From NCBI RefSeq assembly GCF_030812885.1, contig NZ_JAUSTO010000015.1, forward strand, positions 1 to 51,930: 51,930 bases of DNA, given 5' to 3'. How positions within the stretch are numbered: the first letter of the stretch is position 1; every line of letters begins with the position of its first letter. The DNA is from Moryella indoligenes. GTDB lineage: Bacteria > Bacillota > Clostridia > Lachnospirales > Lachnospiraceae. Below the pieces are notes generated by a model that saw nothing but the letters and a program-made list of their open reading frames with translations, made no database searches and had not been told where the DNA came from. A program made the position numbers and the translations under genes. Below are positions 17,804 to 26,194 of this stretch, one piece after another.

Positions 17804-18067
17804 TTGGCAAATATCAAATCTGCGAAAAAGAGAATCCTTACATCCGCAAAGAGAACCGAGAGGAATAAGTCTGTCAAGTCCGCTGTGAAGACCGCTGTCA
17901 AGAAGGTCGTCGTAGCTGTGGAGGCGGGAGACAAGGCCGCTGCCGAGACCAGCTTCAGAGCTGCAGAGGCGGCACTGACCGCTGCTGCTTCCAAGGGCGT
18001 GCTCCACAAGAACACCTCCTCCCGTAAGGTTTCCCGTCTCGCAAAGTCTGTCAATGCGATGAATTGA
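17804..18067 (+). CDS. rpsT: 30S ribosomal protein S20
   Basis: An 87-residue basic ribosomal protein: ANIKSAKKRILTSAKRTERN at the N terminus and a helical Lys/Ala-rich body. The start is the TTG at 17804, with GGAGG eight bases upstream, which gives the standard (M)ANIKSAKKR start. The ATG at 17789 lies on the ribosome binding site itself. The gene is monocistronic, between a consensus promoter and a strong terminator. A long leader and a non-ATG start are features that in E. coli go with S20 autoregulation; here that is inference. Confidence 0.96.
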   Translation: MANIKSAKKRILTSAKRTERNKSVKSAVKTAVKKVVVAVEAGDKAAAETSFRAAEAALTAAASKGVLHKNTSSRKVSRLAKSVNAMN

Positions 18068-18092
18068 ATTTGAGTTGAATCTCAAAAAATTC

Positions 18093-18125
18093 AGACACGA
18101 ATCGAAAGATTCGTGTCTTTTTCTG
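18093..18125 (+). terminator. Rho-independent terminator of rpsT
   Basis: AGACACGAATC (18093-18103), GAAA tetraloop, GATTCGTGTCT (18108-18118), then a T-run: a perfect 11-bp stem. The next 220 nt show nothing recognisable until the -24/-12 promoter. Confidence 0.95.
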
Positions 18126-18346
18126 TATCTTGAACCCGTTCTCCGCGCATTCCATTTTTTAACCAGTTTTTTTATGCCTCTATTCCGCATATCATGCAGC
18201 TGCTTTTTTCTTTCACTTCCATTCCTGCTCATAATCCGCTCATTTACGGGCATATCATGCCCAAAATCGGTCATGCTCATTTTCACCCGTCTCACTCGGC
18301 CCCGCTTTCTTCCTGCTTCCGGGCACTTTCTGTCTGTCTTTAAAAG

Positions 18347-18363
18347 TTGGCATAAATTTTGCT
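18347..18363 (+). promoter_or_regulatory. Sigma-54 (-24/-12) promoter of the ald-like operon
   Basis: TTGGCATAAATTTTGCT has the invariant GG-N10-GC spacing and matches TGGCAC-N5-TTGCT at most positions. It lies about 110 nt before the dehydrogenase start, and the operon is followed by a sigma-54 activator gene. A TATAAT at 18363-18368 overlaps it but has no good -35 (TTAAAA), so a sigma-A promoter here is less likely though not excluded. Confidence 0.7.
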
Positions 18364-18470
18364 ATAATATCTGAGAGTAAAAGTCGCAGGCGCGCACGAC
18401 TTTTCTCAATGTTATCAATGCTGTATCTCATACGGATACGAACAATCAAAATCAGATGGAGAACTGCAAA

Positions 18471-19643
18471 ATGAAATTTGGTGTATTGAAGGATATTAAA
18501 GTTGGAGAATACCGTGTGATTGCCACCCCGGCCGAAGTCAGCACGATCATCCGTGATGGCCACAGTGTATATGTGCAGCGTGGTGCCGGAGCAGGCTCCG
18601 GCTTCTGTGATGATGCCTATGCCTCCGAAGGAGCCATTCTGGCAGATACCATGGAGGAAATCTATGGGAACTGCGATTTTGTGGCTAAGGTAAAAGAAAT
18701 TGAACCCAGTGAATACAGTCTGCTTCGCAAGGATCAGATTATCTTCACCTGCATCCATCCCGCCGCTCACCCGGAGGAGGTACAGGCTCTTCTGGACAGC
18801 AAGTGTATCGCCTTCACCGCTGAGGACTGCCATCGCTACGGATCCCCCAACTGCGAGGCTGCCGGCAAACAGGGTGCGCTGATGGGACTGGAGTCTCTGC
18901 TGGCCATTCATGGCGGCAAAGGTAAATTTGTCAACGGCCTGGGCGGAGCCCCCGGCATCAAAGCTCTTGTGCTGGGCGGCGGTATCGTGGGAAAAGCAGC
19001 CGCCTCCATCCTCCACAGTCTGGGAGCATGGGTCACTGTCATGGATATCAATATCGGAACCCTGCGCGAGATTGGCAGGCAGTTCAACGAAGAGGTCAAC
19101 ACGCAGATTTCCAACCGCTACAATATCAAAAAGCTTCTCCCTGAAATTGATGTGGTCTACAACTGCGTCAAATGGCCCAAAAATGCGACGGAATTTCTGA
19201 TCGACCGGGAGATGGTTCGCTCCATGGAGCCCGGCTCCGTAATTGTGGATATCAGCAATGATGTGGGAGCGATCGAGACATTTCATGAGACCACCCACGC
19301 CGATCCCCGCTACATTGAGGAGGGCGTCGTACACTACTGCGTCAGCAATATCCCCGGCGCAATTTCTCAGTCCACCTCCATCGCCTACGCCGCCTCTGTA
19401 CTGCCTCATTTCAGAAGCATTATGAACAACGGAATCGCTGTCGCCTGTACCAGAGACGGTTTTCTGAGACGCAGCCTCACAGCCTACAGGGGATATCTGA
19501 CGCATGAGGAAACCAGCGGCATTCAGAACAGGCCATGGATAAGACCTGAGGACATTCTGGACATTGCAGATCAAACTCTGGATCCGGCTCCGCCTGCGAC
19601 CAGAACGAAATCCAATCATTTTATCAAGCTAAGCGGCTTTTAA
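18471..19643 (+). CDS. Alanine dehydrogenase-like NAD-dependent enzyme
   Basis: A 390-residue member of the alanine dehydrogenase/PNT family, which interconverts L-alanine and pyruvate plus ammonia with NAD. Residues matching the active site of alanine dehydrogenase are seen: Arg in GEYRVIATPAE, Lys in FVAKVKEIEP, His in FTCIHPAAH, and Asp in VDISNDVGAIET. The dinucleotide site is LGGGIVGKAAASIL, and NIPGAISQSTS matches the family's NMPGAVPRTS region. The ATG at 18471 has GGAG nine bases upstream; the ATG at 18456 has none. It heads a likely operon with the GltS-like symporter. Because the active-site context is divergent, a related amino-acid dehydrogenase is possible. Confidence 0.8.
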   Translation: MKFGVLKDIKVGEYRVIATPAEVSTIIRDGHSVYVQRGAGAGSGFCDDAYASEGAILADTMEEIYGNCDFVAKVKEIEPSEYSLLRKDQIIFTCIHPAAHPEEVQALLDSKCIAFTAEDCHRYGSPNCEAAGKQGALMGLESLLAIHGGKGKFVNGLGGAPGIKALVLGGGIVGKAAASILHSLGAWVTVMDINIGTLREIGRQFNEEVNTQISNRYNIKKLLPEIDVVYNCVKWPKNATEFLIDREMVRSMEPGSVIVDISNDVGAIETFHETTHADPRYIEEGVVHYCVSNIPGAISQSTSIAYAASVLPHFRSIMNNGIAVACTRDGFLRRSLTAYRGYLTHEETSGIQNRPWIRPEDILDIADQTLDPAPPATRTKSNHFIKLSGF

Positions 19644-19819
19644 ATACGATTTTCTGTTTCAAGCGAAAAGCATATGAATTTTGCTATTTCAGATGATGAT
19701 TTTTGCCATTCTTTTCGGCGACATACAGCGGGTATCCACCCTGTACTGAAACAAAAACAGAAAGAAACAGAAAGTATCTCAGGGCCAGCTGTGACAGGCC
19801 TAAGAGACGGGAGGTTTAT

Positions 19820-21190
19820 ATGAGTGTAAATGATTTTCTGCTGGATTTTGCAATTGCATCTCTGTTCATCATGATAGGCCAGCTGATTCGTGCCAAGGTA
19901 ACTCTGATTCAGAAATTTTTTGTGCCGGCGAGCATGATTGCAGGCTTTCTCGCTCTGCTCCTGGGGCGACAGGGCATGAATGTTCTCCCCTTCTCCGACT
20001 CCATCGGTTCCTACTCAGGGGTCCTGATTATTGTGATCTTTGCCGCCGTCGGCATCAACGGCTTCTCCTTCTCCAAAAAAGATTTTAAGGCGGAAGTTGA
20101 TCGAATCGGATCTTATTTTTCCTACAAGGTTCTCGCACAGGTCATTCAATTCAGTCTGGCGCCGTTGTTTTCTATTCTGGTTATTTCCAGACTCTTCCCG
20201 CAAATCAACTACGGCTTCGGTCTCTGCCTGGCAGCAGGCTTCTCAGGCGGTCACGGCACTGCCGCCGCAGTCGGCTCTGCCTTTGAGCGTCTGGGCGATC
20301 CGGAGGCAATGGATATTGCCATGACCTGCGCCACAGTGGGAATTCTGGCCGGAATCTTCGGCGGCCTTTTCTTCATCAAGCTGGGAACCCGGCTGGGATG
20401 GACAAAATACATCCGAGGCTTCCAGTCTATTTCCGGAGATTTACAGACCGGGCTGCTCCCAAAGGAGCATCGGCATTCGATGGGACAGGAGACTATCTCC
20501 TCCATGGTTCTGGATCCTCTGGCCTGGCATCTGGCTGTCCTTTTGCTTGCCTCCGGCGCAGGAATGCTCCTGAACAAATGGATCTTCGCAAAAACGGGTC
20601 TGGATCTCCCCACCTATCTGGTCGCATTTTTAATCGCGATCGCCATGTTCCTTGTATTCCGCAAAGTGGGCATCAGCGAATATATTGATGAAAATGTTAT
20701 CAGCCGGATCTCCGGCACCGCCACAGACTATTTGGTATTTTTCGGAATTGCATCCATCAAGATTTCTGTCATCGTAAAATATGCAGTTCCCCTTGTGCTT
20801 CTGCTGCTGTGCGGAATCGTCATTGTTGTAATCACGCTCATGTTCTTCGGGCCTGCGATGAACCGGGGCAGCTGGTTTGAGCGCTCCATCTTTGTATTCG
20901 GCTATTCCACCGGAGTCTTCGCAATCGGCTTTATTCTTCTGCGCATTGTCGATCCGGACAATCTGTCAAAGACGCTGAATGATACGGCCTTTGCAGCTCC
21001 CTTTACCACGCCGATCGAAATGTTCGCATGGTCCATGGGATCCATGATGCTGATGAACGGAAATCACTGGAAATTTATCGGTCTCTACCTGGCAATTCTG
21101 GCTGCCTGCATCATCTTCAATATTGTATTTAAGTGGTGGTGGCTGAAGGAGCCTCTGGATCGTCCCGCAGAAGGCGCAGCCGAACGATAA
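19820..21190 (+). CDS. GltS-like sodium/glutamate symporter
   Basis: A 456-residue polytopic membrane protein related to the Na+/glutamate symporter GltS. The re-entrant loop motif GFSGGHGTAAAVGSAFERLG (about residues 134-153) is the family hallmark, and a dozen hydrophobic segments cover the rest. The ATG at 19820 follows GGGAGG. It lies 176 nt after the dehydrogenase gene with no evident terminator or second -24/-12 promoter between, so co-transcription is likely. The pair suggests import and oxidative deamination of an amino acid; the exact substrate is not set by sequence. Confidence 0.82.
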   Translation: MSVNDFLLDFAIASLFIMIGQLIRAKVTLIQKFFVPASMIAGFLALLLGRQGMNVLPFSDSIGSYSGVLIIVIFAAVGINGFSFSKKDFKAEVDRIGSYFSYKVLAQVIQFSLAPLFSILVISRLFPQINYGFGLCLAAGFSGGHGTAAAVGSAFERLGDPEAMDIAMTCATVGILAGIFGGLFFIKLGTRLGWTKYIRGFQSISGDLQTGLLPKEHRHSMGQETISSMVLDPLAWHLAVLLLASGAGMLLNKWIFAKTGLDLPTYLVAFLIAIAMFLVFRKVGISEYIDENVISRISGTATDYLVFFGIASIKISVIVKYAVPLVLLLLCGIVIVVITLMFFGPAMNRGSWFERSIFVFGYSTGVFAIGFILLRIVDPDNLSKTLNDTAFAAPFTTPIEMFAWSMGSMMLMNGNHWKFIGLYLAILAACIIFNIVFKWWWLKEPLDRPAEGAAER

Positions 21191-21196
21191 TATCGT

Positions 21197-21226
21197 ATCC
21201 GCACAGAAACGTCCCTCTGTGCGGAT
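21197..21226 (+). terminator. Hairpin after the symporter gene
   Basis: ATCCGCACAGA (21197-21207) pairs perfectly with TCTGTGCGGAT (21216-21226) over an 8-nt loop. The following TTTCC is only a weak T-run, so termination may be partial. Possible sigma-A elements TTGCTC (21231-21236) and TACTAT (21254-21259) for the regulator follow. Confidence 0.6.
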
Positions 21227-21292
21227 TTCCTTGCTCCGCTCCCGGATTCCTGATACTATTTATGCTGTTTCAGGCAGAAAGGAGCTGGAAAA

Positions 21293-22717
21293 ATGGAACT
21301 GTTAAAGCAGCTGTTTCACGGAAAAGGGTATATTGACGGCATTACGATCATCAATCTTGACGGAGAGATTCTGTTCTCAGCCAAGCTGAACAGCAAGCTC
21401 TCCGCGCAGGAGGAGAGCCGGGATCTGGTCGGGAAAAACTTCTTTGAGGTCTATGAAAATCTGGATCCCGAAACCAGCACCACCATCAAAGCAATGGAGC
21501 TGGGAGTTCCGATTTATGTGGAAAACCAGTCGCTGAAAGCAAAGGGACAGGAGACGATCCGCATCACCTCCCTCTCCATCCCCATTAAGAGCGGAAGCCA
21601 AATAGTCGGAGCCATTGATCTGTCCATGTCTGAGGCAGGGACGACTGAATCCCGGGACAGCCAGGAAAGAGTAGATCTCTCCTCTGTCCATTTTCCCATC
21701 TGCGGAGTCCAGAAGCTCAAAAAAAACAACAGAGCCTTCTTTACTTCCGGTGATATTATTGCGGTGGACCCCAAGATGCAGAAGGCCAAGGATTATATTC
21801 CCATTGTAGCAGCCTGTGATCTTCCCGTCATGATTTACGGCGAAACCGGAACGGGAAAGGAGGTCTTTGCGCAGGCAATCCACAATGCGGGCGAGAGAAG
21901 AAATAAGCCCTTCATCGCCCAGAACTGTGCAGCCCTGCCGGATACTCTGCTGGAGAGCATCCTGTTCGGCACTTCAAAGGGCGCATTTACCGGAGCTGCG
22001 GAGAATAAAGGACTTTTTGAGCTGGCGGATGGCGGCACGCTTTTTCTGGATGAGATCAATTCCATGCCGCTGCATCTCCAATCCAAGCTGCTCCGGGTTC
22101 TTCAGGACGGATCCTTCCGCAACCTGGGGGCACAGGAGGAAATCCGCGTAAACGTAAAGATCATCGCGGCAATCAACCGGGATCCTCTCCAGGCGATTGA
22201 AGAAGGGCAGCTGCGCCAAGACATCTATTACCGCCTCAGCATGATGTCTATCACCATCCCACCTCTGCGCGAGCGCCGAAGCGATATCGGCTACTTCATC
22301 AAATTTTATGTAAACAAACACAATGCAACCTTCGGAAAAAAGGTGCGGTATGTCTCCAAAGAGCTGATTGAACGGCTGGAGCAATACAACTGGCCCGGAA
22401 ATGTGCGGGAACTGGAGCACATCATTGTCTATGGCATGAGCATGGTGGATGAGGACAGCAATATGCTGAAATTTGAAGATCTCGCGGACAAATTCCGCGA
22501 GATCACAAAGCAGGTTCAGAGCGGTAAGAGTACGAAGGAAGAAAGCGCTCTTTTCCCTTCGCTGAAAGCATCCGTAGAACAGTATGAAATGGAGCGTATC
22601 CGTCAGACCCTTCATCTCACGGAGGGCAATCTCTCTGCTGCCGCCCGAATGCTCGATATTCCAAGACAGACCCTCCAGAGGAAAGTCAGACAGTATGACA
22701 TTCCGAGAGAGGACTGA
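21293..22717 (+). CDS. Sigma-54-dependent activator with PAS sensor
   Basis: A 474-residue enhancer-binding protein with an N-terminal PAS-like sensory domain (about residues 10-115) and a central AAA+ domain. The AAA+ domain has Walker A GETGTGKE (183-190), the sigma-54 contact loop GAFTGA (230-235) and Walker B GTLFLDEI (248-255). A Fis-type helix-turn-helix follows at the C terminus (NLSAAARMLDIPRQTLQRKV). It would use ATP to open sigma-54 promoters. The only -24/-12 promoter seen nearby is in front of the dehydrogenase gene, which it most likely controls. AAAGGAG precedes the ATG. No receiver domain is present, so it probably senses a ligand directly. Confidence 0.9.
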   Translation: MELLKQLFHGKGYIDGITIINLDGEILFSAKLNSKLSAQEESRDLVGKNFFEVYENLDPETSTTIKAMELGVPIYVENQSLKAKGQETIRITSLSIPIKSGSQIVGAIDLSMSEAGTTESRDSQERVDLSSVHFPICGVQKLKKNNRAFFTSGDIIAVDPKMQKAKDYIPIVAACDLPVMIYGETGTGKEVFAQAIHNAGERRNKPFIAQNCAALPDTLLESILFGTSKGAFTGAAENKGLFELADGGTLFLDEINSMPLHLQSKLLRVLQDGSFRNLGAQEEIRVNVKIIAAINRDPLQAIEEGQLRQDIYYRLSMMSITIPPLRERRSDIGYFIKFYVNKHNATFGKKVRYVSKELIERLEQYNWPGNVRELEHIIVYGMSMVDEDSNMLKFEDLADKFREITKQVQSGKSTKEESALFPSLKASVEQYEMERIRQTLHLTEGNLSAAARMLDIPRQTLQRKVRQYDIPRED

Positions 22718-22734
22718 CAGGAAGGTATAAAAAC

Positions 22735-23607
22735 ATGAACAGATCATTCCAAAAAGCTTCCATCAAAGATATGCTGCTTCTTCTGGCCGGTGCATTTGTA
22801 TACAGCATCGGCACGCAAAGTTTCATTGTTCCCGCCAATATTGCGCCGGGCGGTGCGGTCGGCATCGCTCTGATGCTCAATTTTGTGACAGGCCTTCCGG
22901 TCGGCGCCCTTACTCTGACGGTAAATATGCCCCTGCTGATTCTCGCATGGTTATATCTGGGGCGGCGCTTTGCTCTCAGGACAGCGCTGACCTGCGGAAT
23001 CTGCTCTCTGGTGCTGGACTTCATAATTGCCCCCTGCTTTCCTGTATACCAGGGCGATCGCCTCATCTGTAGTCTGTACGGAGGTGTTCTGGTGGGCGTT
23101 GGCATGGCTCTGATCTTTCTGAGCGGATCCACCACGGGCGGCAGCGATATTGCCGGCTACCTGCTGCAAAAAAAGAGCCCCCATGTTCCCATCGGACGGG
23201 CTCTTCTGATGATCGACGGACTGATACTCTCCACCTCTGTCTTGGTATTTAAAAACGTGGATGCCGCTCTGTTCGGTCTGATCTCTCTCTATGCACAGAC
23301 CACCATTATCGACATGATGATTTATGGCAATGACGCCGGAAGTCAGGTTTCAATCATCACCAAATGCCCGGAAACCATTTCCAGGCGTATCATCGAGGAG
23401 CTCGAACGCAGCGCCACAATCATTCCCGGAAGAGGCGCCTACAGCGGCAGAGAAACCACACTCCTTCTCTGCACTGTGAGAAAGTCCGAATTCAGCCGCC
23501 TGAAGCGCATTATCAGCGAGAGCGACGTGGATGCCTTCGTTATGGTGACTGAAACCACGGAAGTCTTTGGACTGGGCTTCAAGCCTTTTTTTGATCCTGT
23601 CCGATAA
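22735..23607 (+). CDS. YitT-family membrane protein
   Basis: A 290-residue protein with five or six membrane helices (about residues 12-195, including NIAPGGAVGIALML and STTGGSDIAGYLL). A soluble C-terminal DUF2179 domain follows (about 200-285, RGAYSGRETTLLLCTVRKSEFSRLK). This is the standard YitT layout; its function is unknown, and transport has been proposed. It starts 17 nt after the sigma-54 activator with AGGAAGG upstream, so it is probably in the same transcript. That hints at a role with the amino-acid module but does not prove it. Confidence 0.85.
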   Translation: MNRSFQKASIKDMLLLLAGAFVYSIGTQSFIVPANIAPGGAVGIALMLNFVTGLPVGALTLTVNMPLLILAWLYLGRRFALRTALTCGICSLVLDFIIAPCFPVYQGDRLICSLYGGVLVGVGMALIFLSGSTTGGSDIAGYLLQKKSPHVPIGRALLMIDGLILSTSVLVFKNVDAALFGLISLYAQTTIIDMMIYGNDAGSQVSIITKCPETISRRIIEELERSATIIPGRGAYSGRETTLLLCTVRKSEFSRLKRIISESDVDAFVMVTETTEVFGLGFKPFFDPVR

Positions 23608-23636
23608 ATCTGACTGCCGCCCGTTCCCATTCCGAT

Positions 23637-24617
23637 CTATCCCTGCCCATACCCACAGATCAAAAGCTCCACCGCAAGCCTGTCCTGCATATCGCCTGTC
23701 TTCACTCTCTCCTCCAGCTCCACGCAGCGCCGCACCATGCCGGAGAGCGCCGCCTCCGGATGCGGCCGCACCTGCGCCATCATTTTGGAAGCCACAAAAG
23801 CCGGGAGCTTTAAGAGCTTTGCGATCTCATTCTTATTTTTGCCGGAGAGCGCCAGCTCCTTTACCGCGCGCAGCTGGTGATACTGACGCGCAATCAGAAA
23901 AAGGATGCGCATAGGCGGCTCCTTCAGCGCCAAAAGATCCTCATAGAGGCGCATCGCCTCCGCCGTCCTGTGCGCGGTGATGGCATTTACCATCTCAAAA
24001 ATACGATTTGTCAGCGTGATTGAGGTGATGGTATCCACGTCACGCAGCTCAACAACCTCACGCTCTCCGAGATAGGATATGAGCTTCTCCAACTCATTCT
24101 TCACGTTCTCCATGTCGTCTCCGACATATCCGAGGAAGCGCTCCATCGTACTTGCCGTGATCTTTTTTCCCGCGCGGGCCAGATAGCGCGCTGCCCAGAG
24201 GGAGAGCCCCCGCTCATCCGGATGCGTGAGCTCACAGAGACATCCTCGTTTCTGTACCGCCTTGTACAGGCGGTTCCGCTTGTCCACGGCGCTCTCCAGA
24301 AAGAGCAGCACCGTGGTCTCCGGCATAACAGCAAGGTAGTCCGGGAGACGCTCCAGAGAGCTCTTAAACCAGCCGCTCTCCTCCACAATGATCAGTCTTC
24401 TCTCCGCAAAAAAGGGAAGCGTATCCGCAGAGTCAATGACCGCATCCTCTGAGATTTCCTTCCCCTCAAAGACGCTCAGATTCATGCCGTCCTCCCCGGC
24501 AAGCAGCTTCTCAAAGCGCCCTCTGTAGTGGCGCTTCAGGTAGCTCTCGTCGCCGTAGAGAAGATAAACCGGCTTCAGCGTCCCGGACTCAAGATCCGCA
24601 TTCAGTTCCTTCATCAT
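23637..24617 (-). CDS. holA: DNA polymerase III delta subunit
   Basis: A 326-residue clamp-loader subunit. The N-terminal region (KPVYLLYGDESYLKRHYRGR) is the delta-specific, degenerate AAA+ start without a Walker A. The helical C-terminal domain, MRILFLIARQYHQLRAVKELALSGKN (about residues 233-258), is typical of HolA. It opens the beta sliding clamp within the gamma/tau complex. AAGGA lies before the ATG. The gene converges on yitT, and the deacetylase gene ends 39 nt upstream on the same strand. Confidence 0.92.
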   Translation of the reverse strand: MMKELNADLESGTLKPVYLLYGDESYLKRHYRGRFEKLLAGEDGMNLSVFEGKEISEDAVIDSADTLPFFAERRLIIVEESGWFKSSLERLPDYLAVMPETTVLLFLESAVDKRNRLYKAVQKRGCLCELTHPDERGLSLWAARYLARAGKKITASTMERFLGYVGDDMENVKNELEKLISYLGEREVVELRDVDTITSITLTNRIFEMVNAITAHRTAEAMRLYEDLLALKEPPMRILFLIARQYHQLRAVKELALSGKNKNEIAKLLKLPAFVASKMMAQVRPHPEAALSGMVRRCVELEERVKTGDMQDRLAVELLICGYGQG

Positions 24618-24656
24618 CTGATTCCTTCAAAATATAGTTCCCCTTGAGCGCTGCCC

Positions 24657-25916
24657 TCAGCGAAAGGAGCCATAGCTCTTTCCCGCAGACATACCGCCCC
24701 GCGCATTCGCGAGCTCACTGACTGTCACCAGCTGATAGCCGCGGCGCTTCAGCTCCGGGATGATGCGCTCTGCCGCCTCGGCACTGGCGCCGTAGATACT
24801 GTGCATCAGGATAATATCGCCATCCTTCACAGAATTCAACACCGCATTCACAGAGCTGTCTGCATTCTTCGTCTTCCAGTCGAGCGTGTCAATGTTCCAG
24901 AGTATCGACGCATAGCCCATGGCGCCGATCGTGCTCTTCGCGTGACCTCCGGTTGCGCCGTAGGGCGGGCGCACCACGGTTGCCGGAGCTCCGGCGATGG
25001 CCGCAATCGCATCATTGGTCTTCTGTATGGATTCCCGCACTCCGGCTTCCGAGAGCTTCGAGAGATTTTCATGCTTCCAGCTGTGGTTTCCGAGCTCACA
25101 CCCGTCCGCAATCATGCGCTGCACCACCGGCTTATACTGCGGAACCAGATATCCGACCATGAAGAAGGTCGCCCGTCCTCCGTTGGCCTCCAGTGCATCC
25201 AGTATGCGATTGTCAAAGCGGCTCGGTCCGTCGTCAAAGGTCAGTGCAACCATAGGCTTGGAGGGATCCACTGCGCCACCGCTGTACACCGGCGCCGCCG
25301 GAAGCTCCGCCGGCTTTTCGCCCTTCTTCACCACGGCGATGCGCACGCCGTCGATATGCGTCCCCACGCCGACCTGTCCGGCATCCTGTCCGTTCATCAC
25401 CCAGTCTGTCCACTGCCCCTTGACCATGGCCATGGTGTAGACATCATAATTGGCCTCGAGATCGCCGTTCAGCCAGACACGAATGCCCTCGAGCGCTGCC
25501 TCTCCCCCCTCATTTCCCGCAACCTTTCCATTCTCACAGACCTCTGTCCAGCCGTAACCACTCACATTGACCTGATACTGAAGCGTACCTGTCAGGGAAG
25601 AAGACTGATTCTGAAGCCCCGCCTTGAACGCAGTCGGGTAGTTCTTGCTGTCTGCAAGGTTCCGGTTGTCTGCGGACCAGTCAGTCCAGCCGGTGCTGTG
25701 GAATTCCATCGCATAGACAGAGCCCATCACAGCTGCAGGCTGAGCCTCCGCCGCACGTATCGGCTGTGAGAGATCCGAAGCCTGATTCGACATCATAAGT
25801 GTCAGCAGCAATACGATCCCCAGGCTCAGGAAGCCGCGAAAATTGCCTCTCCGTCTCTGATGTTTTCTGTGATGCTGTACCTGTGCTGATCTGTTCGTTC
25901 TCTCCATTTCTCTCAT
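24657..25916 (-). CDS. ChW-repeat polysaccharide deacetylase
   Basis: A 419-residue surface enzyme. A basic N terminus and one hydrophobic segment (about residues 27-42) anchor or export it. Two to three clostridial hydrophobic-W repeats follow (about 66-197: HSTGWTDWSADN, GYGWTEVCENGKVAGNEG, GQWTDWVMNGQDAGQVG). A NodB domain comes next (about 221-410) with VALTFDDGP (Asp228-229) and the metal motif HSWKH (His278, His282). It probably removes acetyl groups from peptidoglycan or another wall glycan. The start chosen is the ATG at 25916 after AAAGGGG; ATG 25907 is an alternative, and the upstream TTG at 25949 is unlikely. Confidence 0.9.
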   Translation of the reverse strand: MREMERTNRSAQVQHHRKHQRRRGNFRGFLSLGIVLLLTLMMSNQASDLSQPIRAAEAQPAAVMGSVYAMEFHSTGWTDWSADNRNLADSKNYPTAFKAGLQNQSSSLTGTLQYQVNVSGYGWTEVCENGKVAGNEGGEAALEGIRVWLNGDLEANYDVYTMAMVKGQWTDWVMNGQDAGQVGVGTHIDGVRIAVVKKGEKPAELPAAPVYSGGAVDPSKPMVALTFDDGPSRFDNRILDALEANGGRATFFMVGYLVPQYKPVVQRMIADGCELGNHSWKHENLSKLSEAGVRESIQKTNDAIAAIAGAPATVVRPPYGATGGHAKSTIGAMGYASILWNIDTLDWKTKNADSSVNAVLNSVKDGDIILMHSIYGASAEAAERIIPELKRRGYQLVTVSELANARGGMSAGKSYGSFR

Positions 25917-25992
25917 TTTCCCCTTTGCTCTGCAGAAACTCACCTGCAAGCAGGCTTGCGCGAGTTCCGTGCTTTCCTCCTCAATTACTATT

Positions 25993-26041
25993 TATGATTA
26001 CGCGTTGGTTCGCGCTCCGTGCTTTCAACACTGTAATCATA
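25993..26041. repeat. 9-bp inverted repeat in a divergent intergenic region
   Basis: TATGATTAC (25993-26001) and GTAATCATA (26033-26041) are perfect inverted arms separated by 31 nt, in the 278-nt space between two divergently transcribed envelope genes. It may be a paired operator or a stem-loop. No convincing promoter was found for either gene here. Confidence 0.4.
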
Positions 26042-26194
26042 ACATAAAACTTCAAGTTATGGCGCAAAAAAACTTACGCCTCACGAAATCCTTCCTTAAT
26101 TTTATCTGCTCTGCTTGCCGCACAGACACAACTCTGCTAAACTCTATCCGTATTATGTGTATCTGAACAGCAAAAACAAAGCTAAGGAGCAGCT

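Noticed and set aside
18255..19619. Long minus-strand frame over the dehydrogenase gene
   Set aside because: Shadow of a well-supported plus-strand enzyme and it covers the -24/-12 promoter.
19644..19819. Second sigma-54 promoter before the GltS-like gene
   Set aside because: No GG-N10-GC arrangement with acceptable flanks was found in the gap.
23575..23592. Hairpin plus T-run at the end of the YitT gene
   Set aside because: GGCTT-C-AAGCC has a one-base loop and lies in coding sequence; it is too small to form a terminator.
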